Shown here piece by piece: positions 62,519 to 64,000 of a DNA stretch of 64,000 nucleotides (positions are counted from its first letter, which is position 1; every line of letters begins with the position of its first letter). Source of the stretch: an uncultured Gemella sp. (GTDB lineage: Bacteria > Bacillota > Bacilli > Staphylococcales > Gemellaceae); contig CAKMQF010000133.1 of NCBI GenBank assembly GCA_927911745.1, positions 1 to 64,000 on the forward strand. The letters run 5' to 3'. A program made the position numbers and the translations under genes. The notes beneath the pieces were generated by a model, which did no database searches, was not told where the DNA came from, and saw nothing but the letters and a program-made list of their open reading frames with translations.

Positions 62519-63178
62519 TTATTTATAATTATAGTGGTAATAGCTATTTTCATGTAATTCTAGTTTATTGGCGACAACTCCTAAAAGTCTAGCTCCAACA
62601 TTATTCAATCTTTTTTTTGCTTCTATAATCTGTTTTCGTTTACTAATTTGCATATCAACAACTAATAAAGTTGCATCCGCAACTCTAGCCATTATCTGAG
62701 CATCTGTAGCAGCCAATAATGGTGGTGTATCTACTATTATATAATCATAATTATCTATACAAGAATTTAAAATATCTTCCATAGTAGAACTTACCAACAT
62801 TTCTGATGGGTTCGGCGGAACTGGTCCCGATGTTAAAACGTCGAATTCCACATCATTTACATTTAAATGACTAACTGCATCCTCACTTATTTCTCCTAGT
62901 ATTAATTTACTTAAGCCTGTATTATTTCTCTTGTCTATTAATTTATGTTGAGTTGGTTTTCTCATATCAGCATCAATTAAAATAACTTTTTTACCTTGTT
63001 GAGCAAGAGCAGCAGTAAGATTTATACTAACTTCACTTTTACCTTCATTAGGATTTGCGCTTGTTATTACAATTATTTTCAAATTTTTTCCAAAATTCGA
63101 AAACTGTATATTACTTCTTAGAGTTCTATATGATTCTGATGCAATAGACTTACTATTATGAATAACTTCAATATACAT
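62519..63178 (-). CDS. cpsD: Capsular tyrosine kinase CpsD/CapB (Wzd)
   Basis: This cytosolic BY-kinase autophosphorylates on C-terminal tyrosines and controls chain length with the Wzz-like activator. The 219-residue protein has the Walker A variant SANPNEGKSEVSIN, Walker A' VILIDADMRKPT and Walker B YDYIIVDTPP. The tyrosine cluster at the C-terminus is NSYYHYNYK. It follows the CpsC-like gene by 4 bases. The usual cognate phosphatase gene (cpsB/wzh) is not in this window. Confidence 0.92.
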   Translation of the reverse strand: MYIEVIHNSKSIASESYRTLRSNIQFSNFGKNLKIIVITSANPNEGKSEVSINLTAALAQQGKKVILIDADMRKPTQHKLIDKRNNTGLSKLILGEISEDAVSHLNVNDVEFDVLTSGPVPPNPSEMLVSSTMEDILNSCIDNYDYIIVDTPPLLAATDAQIMARVADATLLVVDMQISKRKQIIEAKKRLNNVGARLLGVVANKLELHENSYYHYNYK

Positions 63179-63182
63179 AATT

Positions 63183-63871
63183 TTACCTTCTTTCTTTTTC
63201 TTTCACAGTAGGAATCATACCTAATACAGAAACACCTGATAATTCTTCCAAATCGTCTAATGAATCTATTGAGTCACTCATTACAAAACGAACAAATATA
63301 ATATTGATTCCAATAAATAAAAATACTATAAAAGAAATAAACATATTTTCCATAAACTTGGATATACAGGATTAGAACTACCTACTACATCAGTAACTAT
63401 AGACAAATCATCTCTTCCAATCTTTTCAGCAGCGAAAGATTTATAGTCAACTATGTATTGTTTTGCATAGCGTTCAGCCAATTCCCTGTCGGTTGAACGT
63501 ATTGTAAGTGTTAATAATTGTGAACCTGAATCATTAGTAAGCTTTATTGATTTAATATTCTTAATCTCATTTCCAGTTAGATCAAGTGATTTATTAGTTT
63601 TTTCTCTAATGTTTGGTAATTCTGATATTTCTAGATATGTTTTCACTTGTCTTTGTAATAAATTAATAGATGTTAAAGCATGAGAATCGTCATTCTTATC
63701 ACTAGAACTTTTCATTATTAATGTAGATGATACACTATAAACAGGAGTAATACCAAATACAGTATACGCACTTACTGCAGCCACTCCACTTAATATAAAT
63801 ATCATTAAAACCAAAAGTTTCTTCTTAAAAAAATTAAATACTCTTGTAATATTATTATTTAATAAATTCAT
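63183..63871 (-). pseudogene. cpsC: Chain-length determinant CpsC/Wzz, one frameshift near 63356
   Basis: CpsC is a membrane activator of CpsD. ATG 63871 opens with helix LLVLMIFILSGVAAVSAYTV, then the periplasm-facing domain VYSVSSTLIMKSSSDKND and RSTDRELAERYAKQYIVDYK. It breaks at the junction NPVYPS. The restored frame reads FMENMFISFIVFLFIG, the second helix. It then ends GVSVLGMIPTVKEKERR, with stop TAA at 63183-63185. About 229 residues. The Pro-rich region before the second helix, typical of the family, is short here. Confidence 0.85.
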
Positions 63872-63901
63872 TTTTTTCTCCTCAAGTTTTTTATGTTCTT
63901 T

Positions 63902-64000
63902 CTATCTTGCACCATGTCTTGTAAAAATAACTATAATAGTTTTTATTAAAACCAACAAGTCCAATTTAAATCCTCTATTTTTAATATAATACTTGTCAAA
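63902..64000 (-). CDS. Initiating sugar transferase, C-terminal end (partial)
   Basis: The minus-strand frame running into the window edge reads FDKYYIKNRGFKLDLLVLIK, then TIIVIFTRHGAR and TAG. This is the tail of polyprenyl-phosphate sugar transferases (PF02397): Y-I-x-N-x2-F-x-L-D and L-x-K-T followed by a GAR ending. Such enzymes load the first sugar phosphate on undecaprenyl phosphate. The protein begins outside the window. It would be upstream of cpsC, as in typical capsule loci. Confidence 0.65.
   Translation of the reverse strand, partial: FDKYYIKNRGFKLDLLVLIKTIIVIFTRHGAR

Overview
The window is very AT-rich Firmicutes DNA with short intergenic gaps, strong GGAGG-type ribosome binding sites and some TTG/GTG starts. 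A PASTA-type Ser/Thr kinase with its PP2C phosphatase, an LPKTG-anchored NEAT/leucine-rich-repeat haem protein, a XerS-like recombinase and a glycerol-phosphate-type capsule locus fit a Gemella-like coccus of the Bacillales/Lactobacillales border. The genus is inferred, not proven. No rRNA, tRNA, insertion sequence or CRISPR array was seen.

Layout. 1-6.3 kb (+): era end, recO, murI, rdgB, ferredoxin, ftsK, a secreted low-complexity protein and pgsA. 6.3-16 kb: grpB-like gene, a small membrane protein, xerS, rpmB, a gluconate permease, a DUF1697 gene, efp, trmB, an M16C peptidase and apt. 16-21.5 kb: a YqkB-like protein, a VanZ protein and a large Fur-boxed Shr-like surface haem receptor. 21.5-33.3 kb (-): a DsbA-family protein, recJ, lapA-like, ligA, pcrA, a 30-residue membrane peptide, recA, an FAH-family hydrolase and uvrC, a strong DNA-repair concentration. 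33.3-48.6 kb (-): fmt-rsmB-rlmN-stp-prkC, ogt, the asnS-dnaD-nth-lspA run, a decayed dinG, cca, ackA and an Asn/Tyr-rich membrane protein. 48.8-64 kb (-): a capsule/wall polysaccharide operon running from an initiating sugar transferase (cut by the window end) through wzz, the cpsD tyrosine kinase, an EpsG-type polymerase, TagD, a CDP-glycerol transferase, many glycosyltransferases and a flippase.

How the genes work together. TagD would supply CDP-glycerol and the TagB/F-like enzyme would transfer glycerol phosphate, so the capsule product probably carries glycerol phosphate. Four glycosyltransferase family 2 genes in the operon are tandem paralogs. The Shr-like protein lies behind a promoter overlapped by two Fur boxes, as expected for iron-starvation-induced haem capture. 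DinG keeps its exonuclease but has lost the recognisable helicase motifs.

Caution on sequence quality. About two dozen genes, including murI, pgsA, pcrA and ackA, carry one-base frameshifts, often in A/T runs of 4-8. Several belong to families normally essential or highly conserved, so most are probably sequencing or assembly errors. Such genes are listed once over their full span with type 'pseudogene', meaning only that the frame is broken in this sequence.
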